Source: Paralichthys olivaceus
Lineage: Eukaryota; Chordata; Actinopteri; Pleuronectiformes; Paralichthyidae
DNA: 64,000 nt
NCBI RefSeq assembly: GCF_024713975.1
Contig: NC_091099.1
Location: 7,938,501-8,002,500, forward strand
Direction: 5' to 3'
The notes beneath the pieces were generated by a model. That model did not search any database, was not told the origin of the DNA, and saw nothing but the letters and a program-made list of their open reading frames with translations. The position numbers and the translations under genes are program-made. Numbering within the stretch: position 1 is the first letter of the stretch; every line of letters begins with the position of its first letter. Shown in pieces: positions 22,856 through 32,467 of this stretch.

Positions 22856-25800
22856 GTAAGTGAATTTAAATGTGATATTTCATGTTTGCATTAGTTTGAA
22901 TTGAACCCTCAGTGGTCCTGCTCTTTCTGTGTCTGTGTCTGTGACCTGGGTATGTTTAAATAGAGTAACCTGCAGTAATCCATTACTTCTTCAACACTAT
23001 AGTTACATGTCTCCAGGTTTTATATGTACACTCCATGTTGCAGCAGCACGTGTCACATGTGTGTCTCATGACCAACACTGGAGACACTGGAGCGTAATGT
23101 GTTACTGTAAAGAAACACACTTAGGAATAAAGTTTTATAAAAAAAAACTACTTCAGGGACACTCGGGACATTCAAGTTCTGGCCAGTCTGTATAGGCTGC
23201 AGTGCCTGATAATGACCGCCAGGGCAATGAATGAATGAATAAACATGTCGATGTCTGGTCAAATTTCTCAATCAATAGTGTAGTAATTGAGCTATAACAA
23301 TATTTATTCCTATTTTTGTTGTCACTGTTCAGACTAAACAAATCCTCCTTCAGAAGGTTCAACATCATTTACTGCAAAGATTAATTATACGATGAAAACT
23401 ACAATCAGAAGATATTTGTTAAAAAACAGAAAATGATCATAAATAAATAGTTTGAAAAGTCAAAGATAGAAAAAGTTAGCTAGTTGTTGGCTTTCTGCTT
23501 TTTCTATGTACTTATATATAATTTAATATGTTTTGCTTTTGGACAAAGAAGAAAAGCAATATGTCCTGATGTTTATTTATTTTAAAGGGACAATGGACGT
23601 AAATTAACAAGTGAACTTAGTTCCAGCATGTAAATGTGAGTTAACCATGAAGAGTAGTTTTCATTTGCAGTTCCTGGCCGATCAATGGAATGAAAAAATA
23701 CACACAGAAGCACATATACAGACACAAATCATTCATAAGTCCATTACATAACTCTGTAACATAGGAAAACATGGTCAAAGGCAAAAGTACAAATAATTAG
23801 TAAAGCAGTTACACACACACACACACACACATAAACTTGTGAAATTAGACAGAAAAAAACGAATTATTAAACAAACATCGAAACAAACATCAGAAAACTA
23901 TGAAAAAAGACTTTCATAGTTTTCTGACATTTTAAAGAATCAATTCCTACATTTTGATGCATTTTGTATTTCCTGCAGTGGGGAAACACGTTACAACAAA
24001 GAAGGTCGTCTACAAGGTACGACTCAGAATATCTGTGCTAAGAAGATGAAAGCAGTTATTTTCTCTTTTTCTTATAATCAGTACTTTCCTCCTCCATCAC
24101 CCAGGTCAGGCTATAGATGCTCCTCTCTCTGAGGTCGGGCTGCAGCAGGCCGAAGCTGCAGGCCTCTACCTGAGAGACGTCAAGTTCAGCAACGTGTACG
24201 TCAGTGATATGCAGCGTGCCCAGCAGGTAGATTCACATCGGGATTAATTTCTCATATATAAATTAAACCACCTCTTCTGGTCTTATTTCTAAACTATCTC
24301 ACTTCTGTAGTAATGAGCAAACTAGGTTGCTAACAGTTTACTTCTCTCTATCCATGTTGTGGCTCAGTTTGTGATGAGGTGGCTGTTTTCTTTTCTTCCA
24401 GACTGCTGAAACAATAATGAAACACAACAGCAGTTGTTCTACGCTCCAACTGGCTCCTGACCCTTTACTCAAAGAGATAGTGAGTGGCACGTCTTCACTG
24501 ACGTCTCAGTCTACGTTAGAAAACGAACAGTCTGAGTTATCCGGTTAATGACGTGATGTTTTCCAGAGTTTTGGAATAGCAGAGGGTGGACTACTGCAGG
24601 ATGTGAGAGAGATGGCAAAGGCAGCGGGTCAGACGTTCCCAGGCTTCACTCCACCAGGGGGCGAGACTCCGGAGCAGGTGAGACAGAGACTCAACTTCAA
24701 CCAGGAGTTTACTTATTTATTATCTGTATAACTTTGATGCAGATACATATTTTAATGTGTTTATATTAATAATCCTCGGCTGGAAACTAAAACTGTCTAA
24801 ACTGAAAATGCTGCATCTTTGCATCTACATCCTCATGCACGTTTACATCCACTAACATTAGTGTGGTGTCAGTGCCCCGATGCAGTGTGCTCTCAGTACC
24901 AGTAGGTGGCAGGAAACACTCGTCTCCTCTGCCGACCACTGTCTCTGAGGATGCAACCTGCTACGTCAAGGCCTCTTTGCATCTCTGTGTCTCCTATGTA
25001 TCTGCTGGAATGTGAATCAGGGTCAAAGTACTGTCAAACAATTGCAGAGTGTCCGTCACTGCCTCTGATTAAAAAGTCACTCAGCTCTGTGTCACACATG
25101 TGGGAGGACACGGTTGAGGGGGGGGTGTTGTATTTCAGAGACTTCTCGTCAGGCTTCATCTATTAGATCTTGGCTCGGACGTTGACTCTGGTACGTGACC
25201 AGCACATGATGATGATGATGCAGTCGTACAAAGATAGATTTGACGTTAGCCACCGAGCGCCCCAATCCGTGTCAGCCAGAGCCCCCCCCCCCTCCACCAG
25301 TTACAGGTTGTTGCATCAGGGTGAAACTGGAGTTGGCATGTGGACGTGTGGGTTTTTGACCGGAACAGTGTTGTGTTGTTTTGAATTTAACAACCTTTTA
25401 CTTTAATCCCTCACCGCTGCACGCAATCATGTTTTCTGTGACGTACATTCTGCTGTTTGTGTGGAAAGAAAACAAAAGACACACGTAACAGACTTCTGCT
25501 CTGCTCAGGTGAAGGAGCGGGTCAAAGGGTTTATGGAGAAAATGCTGCAGCAGATTGGGGCGGAACACTGGCACCACAGCGCGGAGGACGAGAAGTACTC
25601 GCCTGCCGTGGAGGGGAGACCGGACGATGGGGTCAGGGGGGTCCCGGTCCATGCTTTGGTCGTCACACACGGAGCCTACATGCGTGTGGTGGTGCGCTAC
25701 TTTGTGGAGGAGATGCATTGTTCTTTGCCTGAGGGTTCTGACAGAGCACACTTGTTCTCTATAAGTCCCAACACGGGTCTGTGTCGGTTCATACTGACCG

Positions 25801-25892
25801 TGAGAAAAGAGGACGACAGGTTTGAATTGTCAGGGATTCGCTGCGTGTTCGTCCACAGGGGCGACCATGTTAAAGAGCTTGTTAAACAGTAG
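22818..25892 (+). CDS. tigar: TIGAR, fructose-2,6-bisphosphatase-like phosphatase
   Basis: Histidine-phosphatase (phosphoglycerate mutase clan) enzyme that in vertebrates lowers fructose-2,6-bisphosphate or 2,3-bisphosphoglycerate, diverts glucose to the pentose phosphate pathway and limits oxidative stress, mainly in the cytosol. Six exons: 22818-22855, 23979-24016, 24105-24226, 24402-24479, 24567-24677 and 25509-25892, with GT-AG borders and a continuous frame, give 256 aa (human 270). The catalytic set is visible: RHGETRYN at 12-19 (His13 is the phospho-acceptor), Glu98 in GIAEGG as proton donor, and THGAYMR with His183. The substrate-loop peptides PLSEVGLQQAEAAG and FTPPGGETPEQV match the family. 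The start Met precedes RALRFGLTLVRHG with no earlier in-frame option in the exon. It lies between ccnd2 and fgf23 as in other vertebrates. Which of the two teleost copies it is cannot be told from sequence alone, but linkage to fgf23 favours the 'a' copy. Confidence 0.95.
23811..23830 (+). repeat. (AC)n microsatellite
   Basis: 10 AC units in tigar intron 1. Confidence 0.95.
23890..23927 (+). repeat. perfect 16-bp inverted repeat (hairpin) in tigar intron 1
   Basis: The arms 23890-23905 and 23912-23927 are exact reverse complements, separated by the 6-nt loop AAAGAC. The outer bases do not pair. It ends 51 nt before the exon 2 acceptor. Confidence 0.9.
23979..24016 (+). CDS. tigar: tigar exon 2
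   Basis: 38 nt, acceptor TTTCCTGCAG and donor GTACGA. It completes His13 and encodes GETRYNKEGRLQ, the rest of the RHG motif. Confidence 0.93.
24105..24226 (+). CDS. tigar: tigar exon 3
   Basis: 122 nt, acceptor CATCACCCAG and donor GTAGAT. It encodes GQAIDAPLSEVGLQQAEAAG through SDMQRAQQ, including the S-D-x-x-R-A pattern of the clan. Confidence 0.93.
24402..24479 (+). CDS. tigar: tigar exon 4
   Basis: 78 nt, phase 0 at both ends, acceptor TTTTCTTCCAG and donor GTGAGT. It encodes TAETIMKHNSS and LAPDPLLKEI. Where the human protein has R-E-R-K-Y-G across this border, this one reads K-E-I-S-F-G. Confidence 0.92.
24567..24677 (+). CDS. tigar: tigar exon 5
   Basis: 111 nt, phase 0, acceptor GTTTTCCAG and donor GTGAGA. 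It encodes SFGIAEGGLLQDVREMAKAA with the catalytic Glu98, then FTPPGGETPEQ. Confidence 0.93.
24678..25508 (+). other. tigar intron 5
   Basis: Non-coding, 0.8 kb, with a short (ATG)n run near 25206 and a C-run at about 25285. No exon-like frame was seen. Confidence 0.8.
25509..25892 (+). CDS. tigar: tigar exon 6 (terminal)
   Basis: 384 nt including the TAG at 25890-25892; acceptor CTGCTCAG. It encodes VKERVKGFMEKMLQQIG, the THGAYMR motif, CSLPEGSDRAHLFSISPNTG and a C-terminus ending KELVKQ. An AATAAA at 25976-25981 lies about 85 nt after the stop. Confidence 0.94.
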   Translation: MKERVKGFMEKMLQQIGAEHWHHSAEDEKYSPAVEGRPDDGVRGVPVHALVVTHGAYMRVVVRYFVEEMHCSLPEGSDRAHLFSISPNTGLCRFILTVRKEDDRFELSGIRCVFVHRGDHVKELVKQ

Positions 25893-25975
25893 GAGCAGAG
25901 GGAGGAATGATGGGAGGAGGGAGGACAGAGGTTTGGAAGGATGTGCAGGAGACGGTGGGAGAAAAAAAGGGAAGA

Positions 25976-25981
25976 AATAAA
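25976..25981 (+). terminator. tigar poly(A) signal
   Basis: AATAAA about 85 nt after the stop, followed by a T-rich stretch near 26000-26017. Confidence 0.6.
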
Positions 25982-26084
25982 AACCTCTTCAGACTTAAAT
26001 TATTATTTTTTTTAAAGTATTTAATATGTGGAGACAGTCAAAGGTTCTAGTAATGTAAGTAAGAGGCTTTGTAAAGTCTGTGTT

Positions 26085-26330
26085 TGGCTGGATTTCATGA
26101 AAACTACTGGATTACCACAGAACTTGATGGTAGGATGTGATACGGGTCAGGACAGAAATTTGGTGCAGATCCAGGATTTTTTCTTTTTTCACTTTCTTTA
26201 GCATTGTGAGATTTTTGTTTTTACATTTCTGTTGATTTCCCAGAGAATAACGCATGAATCCTGATGGAAAACTGGCTGATATTTCTGAGTGTACAGTTCA
26301 CTCACATTTGGAATTTAATGGATAAACACA
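26085..26330 (+). repeat. dispersed non-coding repeat, copy 1
   Basis: It carries the words AAAACTACTGGATTACCACA, TTGGTGCAGATCCAGGA, TTTTTTCACTTTCTTTAGCA and TTTCCCAGAGAATAA in fixed order. The same order recurs near 36.7, 44.9, 48.3 and 48.6 kb. It is a non-coding element common in fish genomes; I do not assign a class. Confidence 0.7.
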
Positions 26331-28129
26331 GGAATATAAAAAAAACAATTATTGTTAATTATTTAGTTTGATAATGTCGATATCTTATCAAACATTATTC
26401 AATAATTTCAAAATGTCCTAGATATGAAGTATTAATTAATGTTAAAATCTGCTTTATTCCCCTTCTCTAACCTCAGATAGTTTGTGTTGGTCGTGGTTGC
26501 TCAAAATTGGAAACTCTGTGAGTCGGTGTTTCTATTTTTATCTCCCTGCCGTTCATCTCTTTAACGAAGGAAAACAACAGAGCGGCAGCAGTGTTGACTT
26601 TTTGGAAATCAGTGACTTTTTCATGAATTAACACAAGGACTCGTTTGTCAACACCTCGTGTGTTGTCCTGTAGCATCTGTGCACGGTTTCTCTACTGCAG
26701 TTCTCAACTAAAACTAAATAATTTACAGAACAGACTCAAACACGTCTCTCTCCTGAATAGTGAGTCGCTGTTGTGTGTTTCTGTGTCATTGTGTTATTTG
26801 TCCAAAAAAGTCTCCTCCTGATAAAACTGTTTTAAAACTTATTTCTTCTTCTTTACACAATTTTTATTTATTTTTAAAAACATAACTAACATAAATATCT
26901 CATCAGTAAATATGCTTCTTCATTTATAATTATTTGAAATGCATCACTTCTTCTGGACAATGTTTGTCCAGGCCTAATATTTACCTCTTACATAACCAAT
27001 ACGTTGTGTGTATATTAGTCATGTGATTTATTTTTGAATTGTTTGGAGGGAAAAAGCTTGTGCTTAAATGTTTCCAGTAAGTTTGGTGCAGTTCTCAGTG
27101 TTTGAGGCCTCAAACAGCTCAAATGTTAATCTCCAATAATTCAAATTCCTCCTGATACATTCACCACAATCACCTTAAATGTTTCTGGGGCACATACCAG
27201 TCTGTTAGACTGTGTTTTAAAAGAATTTCATGAAAATCTTTTTTCATTCTAGTTTGTATTTGTCCCGAAGTGTGCAGGGATCTTTCTTTTCTTGGTGATG
27301 TGGTGAATTAGAAAATTGTGGGGACGAGGCCGAAAGAGAGCAGATGTTTCAGAGCAGGTTTCAAACATGTCACTGGACTGATAAATAAATAGACAATAAT
27401 CCACAGAATAGTTATCATTTATTTTTCTGTATTAGAAATAAGACAACATGATATATATAAATAATAAAACAGTAGACTAGGAAGCAGGTCATTTAACACG
27501 TTTCAATAAATAAATAGCTTTTTTATTTCTGCGACTATTGGTGTCCGGCACCTGATATAATTGGCTCCTGTTAATGAATGAATACATTTTTTTCCAGTAA
27601 CAACAACATGCACTGGTTGTTTTTTATCCCTCCCAACAGATTTCTGTATAAATATTCATAATTACTAACAGATTATACATTTTTACATATGCAAAATAAA
27701 CATTGCCCCACATCTGGTCCGGGGTTTAAAGTTTAACCGACATAAGAGGTTAAAGGACGACAGGACACTGGACCAAACCTGCCCCATGATTATGTCAAAT
27801 GTTTTCTGCTATTCAAACAGAGGCGCTGTGATGTAACAGGGTTTGAGTCCATTAGCTCGTGTAATAGCTCCATTAAATCAAAAAACAATTCAAGGGTTTG
27901 ATAAATTGCTTTCTTTTCTCAGAAGTTGTGAAATATTGAATTCTCTGGAAATAACTTCTGACGTGAACCTGACTCCTCCAGCCCTCTGTCAGTTGTCACG
28001 TGGCTCTGACGCTGCAGGACGAGGAATCTACCTGCGTCTGTCATGCAAACAAACATTAAGTGAGTTTTCAGAACAACCATAGAGACCTGCACCCCCTCCT
28101 GATATTTTCATTTGATAAAGTTCAGTGTC
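26331..28129. other. tigar-fgf23 intergenic region and fgf23 3' UTR
   Basis: The two genes face each other tail to tail. The sequence is AT-rich with no coding frame. Minus-strand AATAAA signals (TTTATT on the plus strand) near 27525 and 27420 could end the fgf23 transcript. Confidence 0.5.
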
Positions 28130-28546
28130 TTAGTCTTGCTCTGCCCGGTCTGCGATGTTTGTCTTGACGGGACTGACGGGCCCGTTGTGTTGTAAGACCC
28201 TCAGGGGGTCGTCGCAGGAGGTGATGGTCTCTTTGGACACGGCCCCGGCCTGGTCCTGCTCAGGCTGCCCGTGAGACGTCTCCTTGTGATCTTTGGCGGA
28301 ATGTGGGGGAAGCGGATGTGTTCTTAATGGATCAGAGGGGTTCACCTCCTCACTCCTCCTCTGTCTCTTCACCAAGGGACCCAGGAACATCTCCAGCTGC
28401 ACCGAGGAGGCCTCAGTCTGCTCTCGGTGAGCAGCTCCCTGCAGTTTGAGCAGTTTGCCGCCAGTTGCAGTGGAAAACACGTCACGGTGGTTTCTCAGAT
28501 CGAACCAGATGGGCTGGAAGAGGCAATCTGCTTTGTCCTTTTGTCT
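28130..28546 (-). CDS. fgf23: fgf23 exon 3
   Basis: Acceptor CCAAACAG; stop TAA at 28132-28130. It encodes RQKDKADCLFQPIWFDLR, HRDVFSTATGGKLLKL, the cleavage site VKRQRRSEEV and the tail. DPLR occurs twice (SDPLRTHP and CDDPLRVLQHNGPV), like the paired klotho-binding repeats of mammalian FGF23. Confidence 0.88.
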   Translation of the reverse strand, partial: RQKDKADCLFQPIWFDLRNHRDVFSTATGGKLLKLQGAAHREQTEASSVQLEMFLGPLVKRQRRSEEVNPSDPLRTHPLPPHSAKDHKETSHGQPEQDQAGAVSKETITSCDDPLRVLQHNGPVSPVKTNIADRAEQD

Positions 28547-29269
28547 CTGTTTGGTAGAAAAAAGCAGACAAATGCAGTATATTTATCACAGCTTCCCCCG
28601 GCAGCCATTTTTTTTTACTTCACTCAAGCGTTTTCTAAAGTAAATACTCACAGAGACGTGCAGCTTTCCCTTCAGGTCCATACAGAGAAACCGTTTTCTT
28701 CTCAAATCAAATATTGACACAACGGTGCTTGTATCTGTTCTCACTGGCAAAACAACTGTAAGAAAACCGGTTTAAATATGACACTTTTTAGTTTAGAAAA
28801 GTTTCAACGTGAACACTCCTGGTTGTAAGAAATCGGTTTGTTTGCGTAGATGAAATACAAAATATGCTTCGGACACATCATCCAAAATAGATTTTAAAAC
28901 TTTGTTTTTATTTAAGATGTTTTTTAAGTATGATATTGCTCTGAGAAATGAACCGGACAAAAGTTTAATGCATTGAATATCAATTAGGCTTTTCATTTTC
29001 TGAGAGTAATGAACTCATTTATAATAAAATGAACTTATATTTACAGACTTACCTAGAGAGTCTGTGTGAACGCCTCTTCTCATTGATCCACTGAGTTCTA
29101 AGTAGAACCGACCCGGACCAGCCGGTGTCTCTGTGTGTGTTCCCGTGTGGGAGCTGCTCTTTCGACGGTCCGGACGCTGCTCTGGTGAGTCCCAGGGCCT
29201 CGGTCTACAATCCACCAGTACAGACACATGTAGGGCTGTCAGGAGGAGTGAGAAGAAAGCTGGGTGCAT
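28130..29269 (-). CDS. fgf23: fibroblast growth factor 23
   Basis: Secreted endocrine FGF that with alpha-klotho and FGF receptors lowers phosphate and vitamin D. Three exons: 29269-29053 (217 nt), 28755-28652 (104 nt) and 28546-28130 (417 nt with stop) give 245 aa (human 251). The 104-nt middle exon is the FGF-family hallmark. Seen: signal peptide MHPAFFSLLLTALHVSVLV, trefoil pieces RFYLEL, FLCMDLKGKL and DCLFQP with HRDVFS, then a furin site KRQRR|SEE at 167-171 and a hydrophilic tail with two DPLR motifs. Position after tigar and before fgf6, tail-to-tail with tigar, is as in other vertebrates. Odd: the usual N-terminal PLLGSxWG-type segment is absent and the core is poorly conserved. FGF19 or FGF21 is unlikely because of the cleavage site, tail and synteny. 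Confidence 0.88.
28652..28755 (-). CDS. fgf23: fgf23 exon 2
   Basis: Exactly 104 nt, acceptor TTTTCTTACAG and donor GTGAGT, starting in phase 1 and ending in phase 0. It encodes VLPVRTDTSTVVSIFD then RRKRFLCMDLKGKLHVS; the F-L-C-M-D signature matches the Y-L-C-M-D of FGF23 proteins. It is too short to appear as a long open frame. Confidence 0.88.
29053..29269 (-). CDS. fgf23: fgf23 exon 1
   Basis: The start Met at 29269 was chosen because a strong hydrophobic signal peptide follows at once; the frame upstream has no signal-like sequence. It continues through a Pro/Arg/Ser/Thr-rich stretch (RPRPWDSPEQRPDRRK and HTGTHTETP) to RFYLELSGSM and ends in phase 1 at a GTAAGT donor. Confidence 0.85.
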
Positions 29270-29369
29270 GGTCAGCGGGGATGCTGTGCTCGCTTTACTC
29301 TTGGCTTCAGCAGCGCAAGTGTTCAGGATGGTGTGTGTGCGGGCAGATAGTGGAGGAGGAGAAAGTCCA

Positions 29370-29390
29370 ACAGGTCTATTTAAGCACAGG
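29370..29390 (-). promoter_or_regulatory. candidate TATA box of fgf23
   Basis: The minus strand reads GCTTAAATAGACC about 110 nt upstream of the fgf23 ATG, a TATA-like word at sensible spacing. No further support. Confidence 0.35.
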
Positions 29391-32385
29391 GTCAATAAAC
29401 TGGCTAACTCATTGACCAAATGACTGACAGCCGGCCTGTTTATCCGTGGTTAAGGGTTGCCTGCTTGCAGTTCTTAAAAGCTCAAACCACCAAGACACAA
29501 TTTGACTAGTTATTGCTCTGAATGGCAGCACCTCCACATCAAGAAATCGATTTCTGCCAAGATAGAAGCACAACACTGACTCTATTCTTTGTTCAAACCT
29601 AAAAATAAATCTTTGATAAAGATTAAACTTGTAACGAGTCTGGAGAGGAATAAGGAGGATGAGGCAGAAGATGCGAAAGGTTGATGGAGATGGTTTTTTA
29701 AAAAGAAAAAGAAATGACAATAACAAACTTCACCTCTTATCTTGAAATAATGAAGCTTCTTTAAATTAGAAAGTAGCGTCAACTCAGATCAATGCCACAA
29801 ACCAGAATCTGTCATGTGTACCGTTGAGGTATGAATCACTGTTTGCTGACGGACATCCAAAGTGAATGACTCATAAAGTGCTTATTAATTAACTGTACAC
29901 ACTTCCGCAGCCTCTCCCTTCCTCTCACATGTGCATACCCTGCATCCATTACCAGAACATGTTGTAACCTCATTGGGGGACGTCCCTTTGACAATTCTGC
30001 TTTTATTGAAGTCCCTTAAAAGTTGACATCTAGTGATGTAAGTGATTTTGCTCCACGGCAACAATATCTAAGCAACACATTCAAGTGTTGTGTGATGTTT
30101 TTATATACTGTTGGTGGCACATTCTTGAGACGCTACCAGGGCAACTTGTGGTTTATGTTTACAGTCTGGACATGAATCAGTATTTAGAGAAGCTGTGAAA
30201 ATGTAAACGCCTACTACATCGCATATTAATGACATATTATGAGAGGCTTAACTGGAAATGTTGAGCCCTTTGGGAGAAAATTGCACAGTAAAGAAGTGTT
30301 AAGGCGGCAGCAGCAATATTTCACTTATTGATGAGGACAGCCAATACCTGAAATGTAGGGCATCACTTTATTTTGCAGGTTTCCTATTGTTTTTTAAAAT
30401 TAATATGAAATATAAAACCTTGCTCATTCCTCATCAAATCTTATTTCAATAGCTCATACTCACAAATCACAATTTTGTCTCATAGACCTTAAACGTCTGT
30501 TCAAGATGTGACATCTTTTGTCCTTAACCTCGACTTTGTTGAGAAAAAAAACGTTCATGCATCGTGTGTGATGTTGAAAAGTTTATTCTTCATATTGACT
30601 TAAGTTTTTTTAATCAACAACTCTAATAAATGTATTTCTCTTTACATCTGTTACTTAAAGTATTAAAACTCAAATGTTTCCACTAATTCTGTTTCATTTC
30701 TTTTTTCAGCTAAATTTACTTCAAACGTTGCCATAGTACTGTACGTGTTGTTGAGCATCACCAGAAGAGGGCGCCACACACCAGCTCATCGTCTCGAGGT
30801 TAGACACTTTCACCCTCGTTCATAATTTCTTTCCCAGATCTTCTGGAGTCCAGTCTGTGTCACTCGGGGTCAAGACTCACGCAGGACGTCAAACATGCGA
30901 CTTTAAAGTAGAAAAGAACAACAGCTTTTACAAAACATCTTTAATTATCATCTCAGGAATACAGTTGACTGCTGTGCACAGCACATACGTACAAAAATAA
31001 AAGGAAAACCATTTGCAATATAGTATTTTACTTACGCGTCATCATATTTTTTTCAGAAACAAAATGATTGGAGAAGTCTGTTGTTTCAAACTAATTTACA
31101 ATCATTTCAATAATCGGAACTAAGGCAGAAGGTGAGGTATATGTTAAAAAAGAGGAGGGGGACTCAGAGGAAGCACTCTCCCCTCAGTGCAGGAATAGAA
31201 AACTGAGAGAGAAACACAAAGGCTGCTGGCACACAGGGACACACACTCACACATTCACAGACACACACATTCACAGACAGATCCTCCCACAAACCTCCAG
31301 TTCCCTGTGAACCAACACATTTTAAAACCAGCTGAACAGGTCTGATGATCACAATGGCAAAATCCAGACACTGGATCCTTAATCAAAAAGGGTGACACAT
31401 ACCTCGTCCATTCAGATCTCCATACGCATCATAGGGGAATTAAAGAAGTAAAGGTTAATGTAGAAAGATGACATTTTACTTCACCATTAACTATGCACCT
31501 TCTCTCAGACGCTGCTGCATCACATCATACGACCTTTTTCTGCCGAAATCATGCAAAAGCTGCAGAACTCGTAATATTTCCTTTAGATGTTCAGTTCTCG
31601 AGCTCTTGAGCAAATCTAAGCTACGCTGCTGTAGGTGTAAACAATGTCAAGTTCATTTCACACAACATCATTGCATCGCTCGTCTGGAGGAGCCACTGTG
31701 ACTTTGCCATTTTACCATTGGTTTGCTGACAGTGTCCTCTGAAACATGATAAATCAAATAAATAGACAATAGTCGACACAAGCTTGTCATTAAAACAAGA
31801 ACTAAGATCTCACGTGTCGTCTTGTTTTGATGAAATTGTCATAAAGAGGGAAACAGCATCTTCCCCGTGCTCAGTAAATTGCACTCCATTTTAATAAAAT
31901 TGCACCTTTTTGTACATTTTGACAAATCAGCCCTGCTGTGAAATTGTCCCAGGAAAACCTACAGATGACGTGATAAAGGCTGATCAGTCAAAATGAGTAA
32001 TAACATGCTGGAGGCCCCAAAAGAAAAGAAAATCCCCCAAACACAATTGTTCTGTGGTGTCAGTGCTCAAAAGAAATCATCACAAAACATCCTGGTAGTG
32101 TCAGGTGTCTCTCTCGGATCACATTATTCACACAATGTTCACTCAAGTGTCCTTTTTTCCTGGAAGTGTTTGATTCATGTTTGTTTTTTTCGTGGCCTTT
32201 TAGCTCCAGTCACCAGCAGCTCAAACCACACTCAGTGCTTTGGTCTCAGCAGCAGCTCTCATCCCCGTCGTCCTCATCCTCGGTACGTCCGCTCGCACAC
32301 ACACAATGCCCTGTTATTTCCTGACCGAACTGATCTGATACCATCTCCACTGTTGCTTTGGCAGAAACTGAACATGACATGACAA

Positions 32386-32426
<41 letters not shown>

Positions 32427-32427
32427 A

Positions 32428-32467
<40 letters not shown>

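Larger units (their letters stand above)
22856..23978 (+). other. tigar intron 1
   Basis: Non-coding, 1.1 kb, with an (AC)n tract at 23811-23830 and a perfect hairpin at 23890-23927. The sequence at about 23580-23880 resembles decayed transposon DNA, but I could not assign a family. Confidence 0.8.

Noticed and set aside
29270..29419. Upstream in-frame start for fgf23 giving 50 extra residues
   Set aside because: The extension has no signal-peptide character, while the Met at 29269 is followed at once by one; a TATA-like word lies inside the extension.
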